Below are positions 1 to 7,096 of a stretch of DNA of 20,269 bases, piece by piece. A model generated the notes under the pieces. It did not search any database. It saw only the letters and a list, made by a program, of their open reading frames with translations, and was not told where the DNA came from. The DNA comes from JBICHM01 sp043101835. Its GTDB lineage: Bacteria > Planctomycetota > Phycisphaerae > Phycisphaerales > UBA1924. The first letter of the stretch is position 1. Every line of letters starts with the position of its first letter. Made by a program: the position numbers and the translations under genes. The stretch spans positions 1 to 20,269 of the forward strand of contig JBICHM010000236.1 of NCBI GenBank assembly GCA_043101835.1, given 5' to 3'.

Positions 1-204
1 CCACCCCCGCCCCGACCGCCGTCAGCACCGGCGGACGCCCCGTCGACGAGATCTCGCTCGCGCTGCCCAAGGGGCGCATCGCCGCCCAGCCGGCCTCGGC
101 GAGGAGGCGCTCGACCTCGGCGGCGATGCGCCCCTTGGGCAGCGCGAGCGAGATCTCGTCGACGGGGCGTCCGCCGGTGCTGACGGCGGTCGGGGCGGGG
201 GTGG
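1..204. repeat. Perfect 86-bp inverted repeat at the window edge (fold-back)
   Basis: Bases 1-86 are the exact reverse complement of 119-204, with a 32-nt spacer at 87-118. The right arm plus spacer reads as a sensible hisG 5' end on the minus strand, whereas the left arm adds only an inverted copy of the same codons and starts exactly at base 1. That geometry is typical of a fold-back chimera (library, amplification or assembly) at a contig end rather than a natural hairpin. The arms as sequence are certain; the artefact reading is an inference. Confidence 0.95.
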
Positions 205-229
205 TTGCTGCAGTGGTCTGGGCGGGCAT
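87..229 (-). CDS. hisG: ATP phosphoribosyltransferase, N-terminal fragment (truncated by fold-back)
   Basis: HisG makes phosphoribosyl-ATP from ATP and PRPP, the first step of histidine biosynthesis in the cytosol. From the ATG at 229-227 the minus strand encodes a Thr/Ala/Pro-rich leader of about 25 residues and then SLALPKGRIAAEVERLLAEA, which matches the HisG N-terminus (beta strand plus the conserved LPKGR). Only about 48 codons are genuine: from base 86 leftward the reading frame enters the inverted copy of its own 5' end and stops resembling HisG. The leader is longer than in most HisG proteins, so a later start is possible, although no better ATG lies before LPKGR. Long- or short-form HisG cannot be decided from this fragment. 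Family assignment rests on one motif region only. Confidence 0.65.
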
Positions 230-436
230 CTCGTGGTCCTCGGGTGATCGCGTCCGGTGGTACGGGTTCGCGTCGGGGGAGGCCGGGATGCAGCGACATG
301 CGCGCCCGGCCGGGATCGGCGGGCGGCGTGCGGTTCGTCAGTCCGGATGTGTCTGGAAGTCAGGCCTTCCGAGCACCGGCGCACGACCACATGCCGCCCT
401 CGAGATGGGCGTGGCTGTGGTGGCGATGGTGCGTGG

Positions 437-465
437 CTGCGGCCATGACGGGGGGAGACTAGGCT
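437..465 (+). promoter_or_regulatory. Weak candidate promoter for the aminotransferase
   Basis: TAGGCT at 460-465 could be a -10 box. It is preceded by GGGGGG (450-455) and AGAC. The -35 position at 437-442 is poor. It is listed because the same G6 plus TAGNCT arrangement occurs upstream of two other genes here. If real, the leader to the GTG at 563 would be about 90 nt. Confidence 0.25.
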
Positions 466-550
466 GGCCCCGGCGGGCGATCAAGCGGGCCGGTCCGCCG
501 CGAATATGTGTTGACGAAGTCTGCACGCGGCCCGCCGCCAGTTGTCCCCC

Positions 551-556
551 GGGAGG
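551..556 (+). promoter_or_regulatory. Ribosome binding site deciding the aminotransferase start
   Basis: GGGAGG lies 6 nt before the GTG at 563. An in-frame TTG at 542 lies upstream of this site and would place the RBS inside the gene, so GTG 563 is preferred. Confidence 0.7.
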
Positions 557-562
557 CCCGCC

Positions 563-1714
563 GTGGCTGTCTGCGATCGCCTGCGTCCCTTCGGCTCGAC
601 GATCTTCTCGACGATGACGGGGCTCGCGAACAAGCACCGCGCGATCAACCTGTCGCAGGGGTTCCCGGACTTCGACGGCCCGGCGCAGGTGAAGGCCGCG
701 GCGATCGAGGCGATCACCGAGGCGAAGAACCAGTACGCCCCGCACCCCGGCGTGCCGGCGCTCGGCGAGGCGATCGCGGCGCAGTTCGAGCGGAACACCG
801 GGATCGGCGTCGATCCGGCCAGCGAGATCACGGTGACGGCCGGGTGCACACAGGCAATCGCCGCGACCTGCCTGGGCCTGCTCAACCCCGGCGATGAGGT
901 CGTCGTCTTCGAGCCGTACTACGACTCCTACCGCCCCTGCTGCGCGATGACCGACGCGACGACGCGATCGGTGACGCTGCACGCCCCCCACTTCCGCTGG
1001 AACGACGACGAGCTGCGCGCGGCGTTCACCGCGAAGACGCGCGCGGTGATCGTGAACACCCCCCACAACCCGACGGGGCGCGTGTTCGATCGGCAGGAAC
1101 TCGAGCAGATCGCGGCGTTGTGCATCGAGCACGACTGCCTGTGCTTCAGCGACGAGGTGTACGACCGGCTGGTCTTCGACGGCGAGCACATCTCGATCGC
1201 CGGTTTGCCGGGCATGCGCGAGCGCACGGTGACGATGGGCTCGGTGGGCAAGACCTACAGCCTGACGGGGTGGAAGATCGGGTGGGCGATCGCGCCGTCG
1301 GAACTGACCGCCGGCGTGCGCGCGGCGCACCAGTTCATGCTCTACGCGGTGGCGACGCCCCTGCAGCACGGCGCCGCGGCGGCCCTGCGGAGCGGGAGCG
1401 ACTACTACGAGGAGTTCGTCGCCACCTATCGGCGGAAGCGGGACTTCCTGTGCGAGGCGCTCGCGGAGATCGGCTTCGGCGTCGTGGCGCCACAGGGAAC
1501 CTACTTCGTGCTGGCCGATCACACGCCCTTCGGATTCGAGGACGATGTCGCCTTCTGCACGCACCTGGTGCAGGACATCGGCGTCGCGGCGATCCCGCCC
1601 TCGGCCTTCTACGACCGCCCGGAGCACGGGAAGCGCCTTGTGCGCTTCGCCTTCTGCAAGACCGACGAGACGCTCGAGGCGGCGGTGGAGCGAATGCGGA
1701 AGTTGCGGGGGTAG
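563..1714 (+). CDS. PLP-dependent aminotransferase, YbdL/kynurenine-aminotransferase-like
   Basis: This is a cytosolic fold-type I class I/II aminotransferase of 383 residues, normal for the family. The N-terminal INLSQGFPDFDGP and NQYAP segments are hallmarks of the methionine (YbdL) and kynurenine/glutamine transaminase K group, which use Met, Phe, Gln or kynurenine with an oxo-acid acceptor. Visible active-site elements are NTPHNPTG (about 165-172), DEVY with the cofactor-binding Asp197 and Tyr200, and SVGKTYSLTGWKIGW, whose first Lys (K230) is the expected Schiff-base lysine. The C-terminal LVRFAFCK segment carries the expected substrate-carboxylate arginine. The GTG start is chosen because GGGAGG lies 6 nt upstream. 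It is a single-gene unit followed by a hairpin terminator. The family is secure; the amino-donor preference cannot be read from sequence. Confidence 0.93.
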   Translation: MAVCDRLRPFGSTIFSTMTGLANKHRAINLSQGFPDFDGPAQVKAAAIEAITEAKNQYAPHPGVPALGEAIAAQFERNTGIGVDPASEITVTAGCTQAIAATCLGLLNPGDEVVVFEPYYDSYRPCCAMTDATTRSVTLHAPHFRWNDDELRAAFTAKTRAVIVNTPHNPTGRVFDRQELEQIAALCIEHDCLCFSDEVYDRLVFDGEHISIAGLPGMRERTVTMGSVGKTYSLTGWKIGWAIAPSELTAGVRAAHQFMLYAVATPLQHGAAAALRSGSDYYEEFVATYRRKRDFLCEALAEIGFGVVAPQGTYFVLADHTPFGFEDDVAFCTHLVQDIGVAAIPPSAFYDRPEHGKRLVRFAFCKTDETLEAAVERMRKLRG

Positions 1715-1742
1715 GACGCTGCCGGGCGCCATGCAAATAAGA

Positions 1743-1774
1743 AAGGCCCCGGACGCCTCTGCGCCCGGGGCCTT
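1743..1774. terminator. Bidirectional hairpin terminator between convergent genes
   Basis: Bases 1743-1756 pair with 1761-1774 in a 14-bp stem with one A-C mismatch and a CTCT loop. On the minus strand the stem runs into TTTCTTATTT, a good U-tract for the metalloprotease transcript. On the plus strand the tail is only a short TT, so it is a weaker intrinsic terminator for the aminotransferase. It sits between stops at 1714 and 1801. Confidence 0.85.
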
Positions 1775-1800
1775 AATCGATCACAGGGTGCCCGCCGCGA

Positions 1801-4374
1801 TCAGTCGATCTGCGGCAGCTCGCTGAAGAGCGTGCACCACCACACGGGGAGATTGTGGTCGTGGTGGTGGTCGGCGACGCCGAACGGGAAGCCGCCGCCC
1901 TGGGCGGGCTGGGCCGGGGTGCGCGACGGGTCGAGGGCGTGGTCCACGCGCGCGACGAGGTCGGCGAAGTGGCGGTTGGTCGCCTCATCTGCGCCGGTCT
2001 TGCCCTTGGCCATGTCGCGGATAGCGACGAGCTCGCCGCGGCAGAGGGACGGGAGGTCGCCGTTGTCGTCGGCGGTGTCCATGCGGTTGGCGAGCAGGTC
2101 GATGTAGGCGCGCTGGAGGGCGCGCCGGCTGTAGTCCACGCTCGGGCGGCTGGACTTCATTTCGCCGAAGACGCCGTCGCGCAGGTCGATCATGAGCTCG
2201 ACGGGCGTATAGGCGTTCTTCGCGTCGCGCTGGGCGTGCTCGCTCATGCGCGCGACGCGGTTGTCGCTGATGAGCGAGCGGAGTAGACGGGTCTGGGCGC
2301 TGAGCACGCGCTCCGCGGCGCCGCTGGACTCGAGTCGCAGCGTGACCTCGGGGTCGAGGAACATCTCCGGCGTCGCGAAGGCGTTGTCGTTGAGGAACTT
2401 CACGGCCTCCTGCTGGCGGGCCTTGCTGACGGGGAACCAGCGCTGGTCGGCGTCGCCGTACCAGAGATTGATGCGCTCGAAGCCGCCGACGACATTGGCG
2501 ACGTGGCCCATCTCGCGCGACCACTGGCCGAGCAGGGCGCCGTGCATGGTCTCGAGGAGGTGGTAGTCGTCGCCTTCGCTGGCGGTCGCGTCGATGAGCA
2601 TGTCGGCGATGCGCTCGAGGTTGGCCAGGCCCATGCGCGTGGCGCCGACGGGGTCGCCGGTGAGGTCCTCGGTCTGCTGAGTCGGGTCCTCGGCGGGGTT
2701 GGGGTCGCCGAAGCGGAGCATCGGGTTGTCGACCTGCTTTGCGACGAGCGCGGCGAGGCCGGCCTTCTCAGCCTCCTCGCTCTCGTACTGGCGGTAGCCC
2801 CACTCGACGGCGAAGTGGTCGTAGGGGCCGACCGCGGCCATGAGGGACGCGCCGTCGCCGGGCTGGGCGACATAGTTGAAGCGGGCGTAGTCCATAATCG
2901 ACGGGGCGGTGCCCATCTTCTTCGTGAACTCCGGGTCGCGGAGGTTCTCGACGGTGTAGGACGACGAGGCCTTCATGTTGTGCGGGAAGCCGAGGGAGTG
3001 GCCGACCTCGTGCGCGACGACGAAGGCGATGAGCTCGCCCATGAGGTCGTCGGGCATGGGCAGCTTCTGGGCGCGCTCGTCGGTGGCGCCGGCCTGGACG
3101 AAGTACCAGTCGCGGACGAGCTTCATCACGTTGTGGAACATGCGCACATCGGCCTCGATGATCTCGCCGGACCGCGGGTCGTGCACATGGGGGCCGAAGG
3201 CGTTGGGCACATCGCTGGGGAGCCAGCGGATGGTGGTGTAGCGCGCGTCCTCGGGATCCCAGTCGGGATCCTCCTGCGGGCTCGGCGCCACCTTGCCGAC
3301 GATGGCGTTCTTGAAGCCGGCGGACTCGAAGGCCGGCTGCCACTGCTCGATGCCGTCGATGACCCACGGCACCCACTTGGCGGGCACCTCGGGGGAGACG
3401 TACCAGACGATCGGCTCGACGGGCTCGGAGAGGTCGGCGTCGGGGTTCTTCTTCTCGAGGCGCCACCGGGTGATGAGGCGCTTGGTGCGTGCCTCGTGGT
3501 CGCTGTCGTCGGCGTAGTCGGTGAATCCGACGCTGAAGAAGCCGACGCGGTCGTCGTGATAGCGGGCCTGCATGGGCGTCTCGGGAAGCAGGATCATGCT
3601 GTGGTGCATGACGACGCTGACGCCGCTCTGCGAGGGGTCGCGGCGCACGGCGGAGGGGAACCCGCGTCCGCCGGCCTGCTCGCGCCCGCCGAGGTTGTAG
3701 GTGGCGAGCACGCGCGTCTCGATGTTCTCGGGGAAGGACTTGATTCCTTCGAGGAAGGTGCGCGAGCCGTCCATGCCGCTGGCCCCGAGGGACTGGGCCG
3801 GGCTGAACTCCTTCACATCGCTCGTGAAGAGGCTCGTGACATCGATGACGGCGTTCTGGTCCTTGCCCCACGCGGCGACGGGGAAGGCCTTGATGACCGG
3901 GCTGAAGGAGGTGTTCTCGACGGCGATGGAGATCGGGTCGTCGGTGTCGGCGCGGATGGCGTAGTTCACATCGCGCAGGAGAACGGTCTCATCGTCCTTG
4001 ATCTCCCAGCGGACGACGCGGTCGTTGACCGGCATGCCGGCCCACTGGAAGCCCGCCTGGGTCTTCTCGAGCGTGGCGACCCAGACCATGTCGCGGTCGA
4101 GCATTGCCTGCGGGATCTCGTAGTAGAGCTTGTCGCCGACGCGGTGGGTGATGAAGAGGCCGGCGTCGGTGACGGCCTTGTCGGTGATCACCTCGTCGTA
4201 GGGCTTGATCTTGGACTCGCCGTTGGCGTTCCCGCCGCCGCCGCCTCGGGCGGCCATGGCGGCGCGGGCGCCGGGCCCCTGGGCGATCGCCTGGCCGGCG
4301 ACGGACACGACGAACAGCGGCGCGGCAACGGCGACAACGATCGCCCCGCGACGACGACAGAACACACCAGCCAT
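1801..4374 (-). CDS. Exported zinc-dependent metalloprotease (Met-zincin, DUF5117/DUF4953-type)
   Basis: This 857-residue protein has an N-terminal signal peptide (basic CRRRG, hydrophobic IVVAVAAPLFVVSVAG, then AIAQ), so it should be periplasmic or outside the cell. A Gly-rich linker follows. The region of about residues 55-330 resembles the DUF5117-type N-terminal domain. The catalytic domain has AHEVGHSLGFPHNMKAS, giving the zincin ligands H455, H459 and H465 and catalytic E456, followed by a SIMDYARFNY Met-turn. The C-terminal ~250 residues are helical and typical of the family. Start choice: the ATG at 4374 is preceded by GAGGGAG on the minus strand and begins directly with the signal peptide; the frame stays open further upstream but without a signal or RBS. 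The likely role is breakdown of extracellular protein. Substrate is unknown; the nearby amidohydrolases and M20 peptidase fit a peptide-use block. Confidence 0.92.
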   Translation of the reverse strand: MAGVFCRRRGAIVVAVAAPLFVVSVAGQAIAQGPGARAAMAARGGGGGNANGESKIKPYDEVITDKAVTDAGLFITHRVGDKLYYEIPQAMLDRDMVWVATLEKTQAGFQWAGMPVNDRVVRWEIKDDETVLLRDVNYAIRADTDDPISIAVENTSFSPVIKAFPVAAWGKDQNAVIDVTSLFTSDVKEFSPAQSLGASGMDGSRTFLEGIKSFPENIETRVLATYNLGGREQAGGRGFPSAVRRDPSQSGVSVVMHHSMILLPETPMQARYHDDRVGFFSVGFTDYADDSDHEARTKRLITRWRLEKKNPDADLSEPVEPIVWYVSPEVPAKWVPWVIDGIEQWQPAFESAGFKNAIVGKVAPSPQEDPDWDPEDARYTTIRWLPSDVPNAFGPHVHDPRSGEIIEADVRMFHNVMKLVRDWYFVQAGATDERAQKLPMPDDLMGELIAFVVAHEVGHSLGFPHNMKASSSYTVENLRDPEFTKKMGTAPSIMDYARFNYVAQPGDGASLMAAVGPYDHFAVEWGYRQYESEEAEKAGLAALVAKQVDNPMLRFGDPNPAEDPTQQTEDLTGDPVGATRMGLANLERIADMLIDATASEGDDYHLLETMHGALLGQWSREMGHVANVVGGFERINLWYGDADQRWFPVSKARQQEAVKFLNDNAFATPEMFLDPEVTLRLESSGAAERVLSAQTRLLRSLISDNRVARMSEHAQRDAKNAYTPVELMIDLRDGVFGEMKSSRPSVDYSRRALQRAYIDLLANRMDTADDNGDLPSLCRGELVAIRDMAKGKTGADEATNRHFADLVARVDHALDPSRTPAQPAQGGGFPFGVADHHHDHNLPVWWCTLFSELPQID

Positions 4375-4430
4375 GTTGATACTCCCTCGACCAAGCCCTG
4401 CCGGGCGGACATTCGCCCGGCTTCCGGTCG

Positions 4431-4460
4431 AGTCTACCGGGGGGCCCCCCGGCGGTTGAA
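4431..4460 (-). promoter_or_regulatory. Candidate metalloprotease promoter with palindrome as spacer
   Basis: On the minus strand TTCAAC (4460-4455) and TAGACT (4436-4431) are separated by 18 nt. The palindrome CCGGGGGGCCCCCCGG fills this spacer and abuts the -10 box. Predicted transcription would start near 4424, leaving a ~50-nt leader with the hairpin at 4400-4421. Match to a housekeeping promoter is partial, so this is a hypothesis. Confidence 0.4.
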
Positions 4461-4545
4461 GGCTCGTGTGCGGAAATACCGGGCCTGAAACGACTTCGTC
4501 CGGGAATGCTGTATGGTGCCGGTCCGCGCCCGAGGGGCGGTCCAC

Positions 4546-4552
4546 GGAGAGG
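4546..4552 (+). promoter_or_regulatory. RBS supporting the ATG at 4557
   Basis: GGAGAGG lies 4 nt before ATG 4557. The frame extends back to 4506, but only the 4557 start places a signal peptide at the N-terminus. Confidence 0.6.
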
Positions 4553-4556
4553 CTTC

Positions 4557-5894
4557 ATGTTGAGACGAGTTGTTCGTGCGTGCGCGCTGCTGCTCCTCGC
4601 CGCCCCGGTGGCGGTGGCCCAGCAGACGCCGGTCGCCTTCGTCAACGCCCATCTGATCCCGATCGCGGGGCCCGAGATCGAGCGCGGGGCGCTGGTCGTG
4701 CAGGACGGGCGGATCGTCGGCGTCGGGTCGATGGATTCGGTGACGATTCCCGACGAGGCGGAGGTCATCGACGCCGCGGGCAGGGTGATCATGCCGGGGC
4801 TGGTCGATACGCACAGCCACATCGGCGGACCCGGCGGCGGCGATTCGAGCGCGCCGATGCACCCGGAGGTGCGCGTGCTCGACTCGCTGAACCCCTTCGC
4901 GAGCGGGTTTCGTCGCGCGGTGGCGGGCGGCGTGACGACGATGAACGTGATGCCCGGGTCGGGCCACCTGCTCAGCGGGCAGACGATCTACCTGAAGCCG
5001 CGGGGCGGGACGACGATCGAGGACCTCTTCATCTACGACGACGACGGCCGGCCGATGGGCGGCATCAAGATGGCCAACGGCACGAACCCGCAGCGCAACC
5101 CGCCCTTCCCGGAGACGCGCGGCAAGGCGGCGGCGATCGTGCGCGCCAAGTACATCGACGCGCAGGAGTACATGCGCAAGGTGGAATCCGCGGGCGGCGA
5201 CCCCGAGAAGCTGCCCGCGCGCGACCTCGGCCTCGAGGCGCTCGGGCGGGCACTGAAGGGTGAAGTCATCGTCCACCATCACACACACCGCGCCGACGAC
5301 ATCATCACGGTCCTGCGGCTCAGCGAGGAGTTCGGCTTCCGCGTCGTGCTGCACCACACCAGCGAGGCGTGGAAGGTGGCCGACGAGATCGCGGCGGCCG
5401 GCGCGCCGGTGTCGGCGATTTTCATCGACAGCCCCGGCGGCAAACTCGAAGCGTCGGAGCTCTCCTACGAGACCGGGAAGATTCTCGAAGAGGCCGGCGC
5501 CCTGACGGCGTTCCACACGGATGACTTCATCACCGACTCACGCCTCTTCTTCCGCTCCGCGGCGATGGCCCATCGCGCCGGCATGAGCCGCGCGGGGGCG
5601 CTGGCGAGCCTGACGACCGCCGGCGCCCAGATGCTGGACCTCGGCGACCGCGTCGGCACGCTCGAGGCGGGCAAGGACGCGGACTTCATCGTCCTCGATG
5701 GCGACCCACTCAGCGTCTACACCAAGGTGCTCGAGACCTGGATCGAGGGCGAGCGCGTCTTCGACCGTTCCGATCCTGACGACCACCTCTACGCCGTCGG
5801 CGGCTTCGGCGCCGGGAACCCGCTTCGTCCCTACCTCTGCTGCATCGACGAGGCGCACGCGACGGAAGGAGGCCAGCAGTCAAGACGGCCATGA
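4557..5894 (+). CDS. Exported metal-dependent amidohydrolase (imidazolonepropionase-like), active-type paralogue
   Basis: This 445-residue amidohydrolase-superfamily enzyme has a signal peptide (LRRVVRACALLLLAAPVAVAQ), so it should act in the periplasm. The fold begins with the usual small beta domain (AFVNAHLIPIAG ... GALVVQDGRIVGVGS) and VIMPGLVDTHSHIG with metal ligands H86 and H88. Further ligand candidates are the HHHTH cluster at 240-244, HH at 266-267 and the HTDD motif at 320-323 (catalytic Asp). K171 in GGIKMANG is a candidate carboxylated lysine. The C-terminal KDADFIVLDGDPLSVYTKVLETWIEG is the returning beta domain. The stop overlaps the next ATG by 4 nt (ATGA), so the two genes are translationally coupled. 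Family members cleave cyclic amides, N-acyl amino acids or dipeptides; the substrate here is unknown. Confidence 0.9.
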   Translation: MLRRVVRACALLLLAAPVAVAQQTPVAFVNAHLIPIAGPEIERGALVVQDGRIVGVGSMDSVTIPDEAEVIDAAGRVIMPGLVDTHSHIGGPGGGDSSAPMHPEVRVLDSLNPFASGFRRAVAGGVTTMNVMPGSGHLLSGQTIYLKPRGGTTIEDLFIYDDDGRPMGGIKMANGTNPQRNPPFPETRGKAAAIVRAKYIDAQEYMRKVESAGGDPEKLPARDLGLEALGRALKGEVIVHHHTHRADDIITVLRLSEEFGFRVVLHHTSEAWKVADEIAAAGAPVSAIFIDSPGGKLEASELSYETGKILEEAGALTAFHTDDFITDSRLFFRSAAMAHRAGMSRAGALASLTTAGAQMLDLGDRVGTLEAGKDADFIVLDGDPLSVYTKVLETWIEGERVFDRSDPDDHLYAVGGFGAGNPLRPYLCCIDEAHATEGGQQSRRP

Positions 5895-7096
5895 AGCACA
5901 TGATCGTGGCGGCGGGCGCGCTGCTCTCGGCCTTCGCGGCCGATGCGCAGGTCGCCGTTCGCGGCGGCGTCGTTCACACGATGGCGGGCGATCGCATCGA
6001 GAACGGCGTCGTTGTGATCACCGACGGCAAGATTGCGGCGGTCGGGCCGGCGGGGTCGGTGACGATCCCGGATGGCTACGAAATCCTCGAAGCCGCGGTG
6101 GTGACGCCCGGCCTCGTCGATGCGCACGCGACCGTCGGCCTGACGGGCATCTTCAACCAGGAGCAGGATCAGGACCAGCTCGATTCGAGCGCGCCGATCC
6201 AGCCGGAGCTGCGTGCGATCGACGCGTACAACCCGCTCGACCCGCTCGTCGCGTGGCTGCGCTCGTTCGGCATCACGACGGTGCACACCGGCCACGCCCC
6301 GGGGGAACTCGTCAGCGGGCAGACGATGGTCGCCAAAACGGTCGGCAACACGGCCGACGAAGCGGCGATCCTGCATCCCGCGGCGATCGCGGTGACGATC
6401 GGCTCCGGCGCGGAGCGCTCCGGCGGCGCGCCGGGCACGCGCGGGAAGATGATCGCCATGCTCCGCGCCGAGCTGCTCAAGGCGCAGGACTACGCGAAAA
6501 AGATGGCGGACAGCGACGAGAGCAACCGCCCGAGCCGCGACCTGCGGCTGGAGAGCCTCGCGATGGCGCTCGCCGGCGAGGCGCCCTTGCTCGTCACCGC
6601 CGACAGCGCCCGCGACATCGCCAGCGCCCTGCGTGTGGCCGACGAGTTCGGGCTGGAGCTGATCCTCGACTCCGCGGCCGATGCGCATCTGGTGATGGAC
6701 GAGATCGTCGCCTCCGGCTTTCCGGTCGTGATCCACCCGCTGATGGCCCGCCCCTACGGCGACCGTGAGAACCTGTCCTTCGAGACGCCGTCGAAGCTGC
6801 GCGACGCGGGCGTGGCCTTCGCCGTCGGCAGCGGCTTCGAGGGGTATGTGCCGAAAGTGCGCGTCGTGCTCTTCGAGGCGGCGATCGCGGCGGCGAACGG
6901 GCTCAGCTTCGACGAGGCGCTGGCGGCGATCACCATCGACGCGGCCCGCATCGCGGGCGTGGCCGATCGCGTCGGCTCGATCGAGGTCGGCAAGGACGGG
7001 GACCTCGCGCTCTACGACGGCGATCCCTTCGAGTACACGACGCACTGCGTGGGCGTGGTGATCGACGGCGCGGTGGTGAGCGCCGAGGTCAGGTAG
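5891..7096 (+). CDS. Exported amidohydrolase paralogue lacking the metal site (likely non-catalytic)
   Basis: This 401-residue protein starts with a signal peptide (MKHMIVAAGALLSAFAADAQ) and keeps the amidohydrolase layout: VITDGKIAAVG, VVTPGLVDAHAT, DSSAP, SGQT and a C-terminal KDGDLALYDGDPFEYTTHCVGVVIDG. The ligands are degenerate. The HxH is HAT (79-81). The region matching HHHTH in its neighbour reads TADSARD, the next HH reads DS, and HTDD reads GSGF. It therefore keeps the fold but not the chemistry, as far as motifs tell. Intact frame, normal length and 4-nt overlap with the active-type paralogue argue against a decaying pseudogene and suggest a structural or regulatory partner, for example in a heteromer. 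Its stop overlaps the convergent M20 gene by 8 bp. Confidence 0.88.
   Translation: MKHMIVAAGALLSAFAADAQVAVRGGVVHTMAGDRIENGVVVITDGKIAAVGPAGSVTIPDGYEILEAAVVTPGLVDAHATVGLTGIFNQEQDQDQLDSSAPIQPELRAIDAYNPLDPLVAWLRSFGITTVHTGHAPGELVSGQTMVAKTVGNTADEAAILHPAAIAVTIGSGAERSGGAPGTRGKMIAMLRAELLKAQDYAKKMADSDESNRPSRDLRLESLAMALAGEAPLLVTADSARDIASALRVADEFGLELILDSAADAHLVMDEIVASGFPVVIHPLMARPYGDRENLSFETPSKLRDAGVAFAVGSGFEGYVPKVRVVLFEAAIAAANGLSFDEALAAITIDAARIAGVADRVGSIEVGKDGDLALYDGDPFEYTTHCVGVVIDGAVVSAEVR

Larger units (their letters stand above)
230..562. other. Divergent intergenic region between hisG and the aminotransferase
   Basis: This is 333 bp of GC-rich sequence between two divergent starts. No protein-coding frame in it has a convincing start, RBS and codon pattern, and no tRNA or riboswitch fold was recognised. 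The only promoter-like element is a TAGGCT box preceded by six G residues, on the plus strand. A TTGACG at 511-516 has no -10 partner at the expected distance. Confidence 0.6.
4375..4556. promoter_or_regulatory. Divergent control region with leader hairpin and 16-bp palindrome
   Basis: This 182-bp spacer separates the metalloprotease (minus) and the amidohydrolase pair (plus). It contains a perfect 8-bp stem with a 6-nt loop (4400-4407 with 4414-4421) that would lie in the protease mRNA leader, and a perfect palindrome CCGGGGGGCCCCCCGG at 4437-4452. No convincing plus-strand promoter could be picked; TATGGT at 4512-4517 is only a weak -10 candidate. Confidence 0.5.

Noticed and set aside
1..86. 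A second copy or divergent promoter of hisG in the left arm
   Set aside because: The arm is an exact inverted copy ending at the window edge; fold-back is simpler than a zero-divergence duplication.
511..516. TTGACG as a -35 box
   Set aside because: No acceptable -10 sequence 16-18 nt downstream on the same strand.
338..1732. Minus-strand open frame (464 codons) across the aminotransferase
   Set aside because: Arg/His/Leu-rich shadow of a well-supported PLP enzyme, extending into the terminator.
2503..4488. Long plus-strand open frame (661 codons) opposite the metalloprotease
   Set aside because: It is antisense to a gene with a complete zincin motif and signal peptide. Its composition (Val/Gly/Asp/His-rich, no motifs) is that of a GC-rich shadow frame.
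4504..4513. GAATGCTG shared with 15461-15468 as a regulatory element
   Set aside because: Only 8 identical bases at two places, differing position relative to the genes; chance cannot be excluded.
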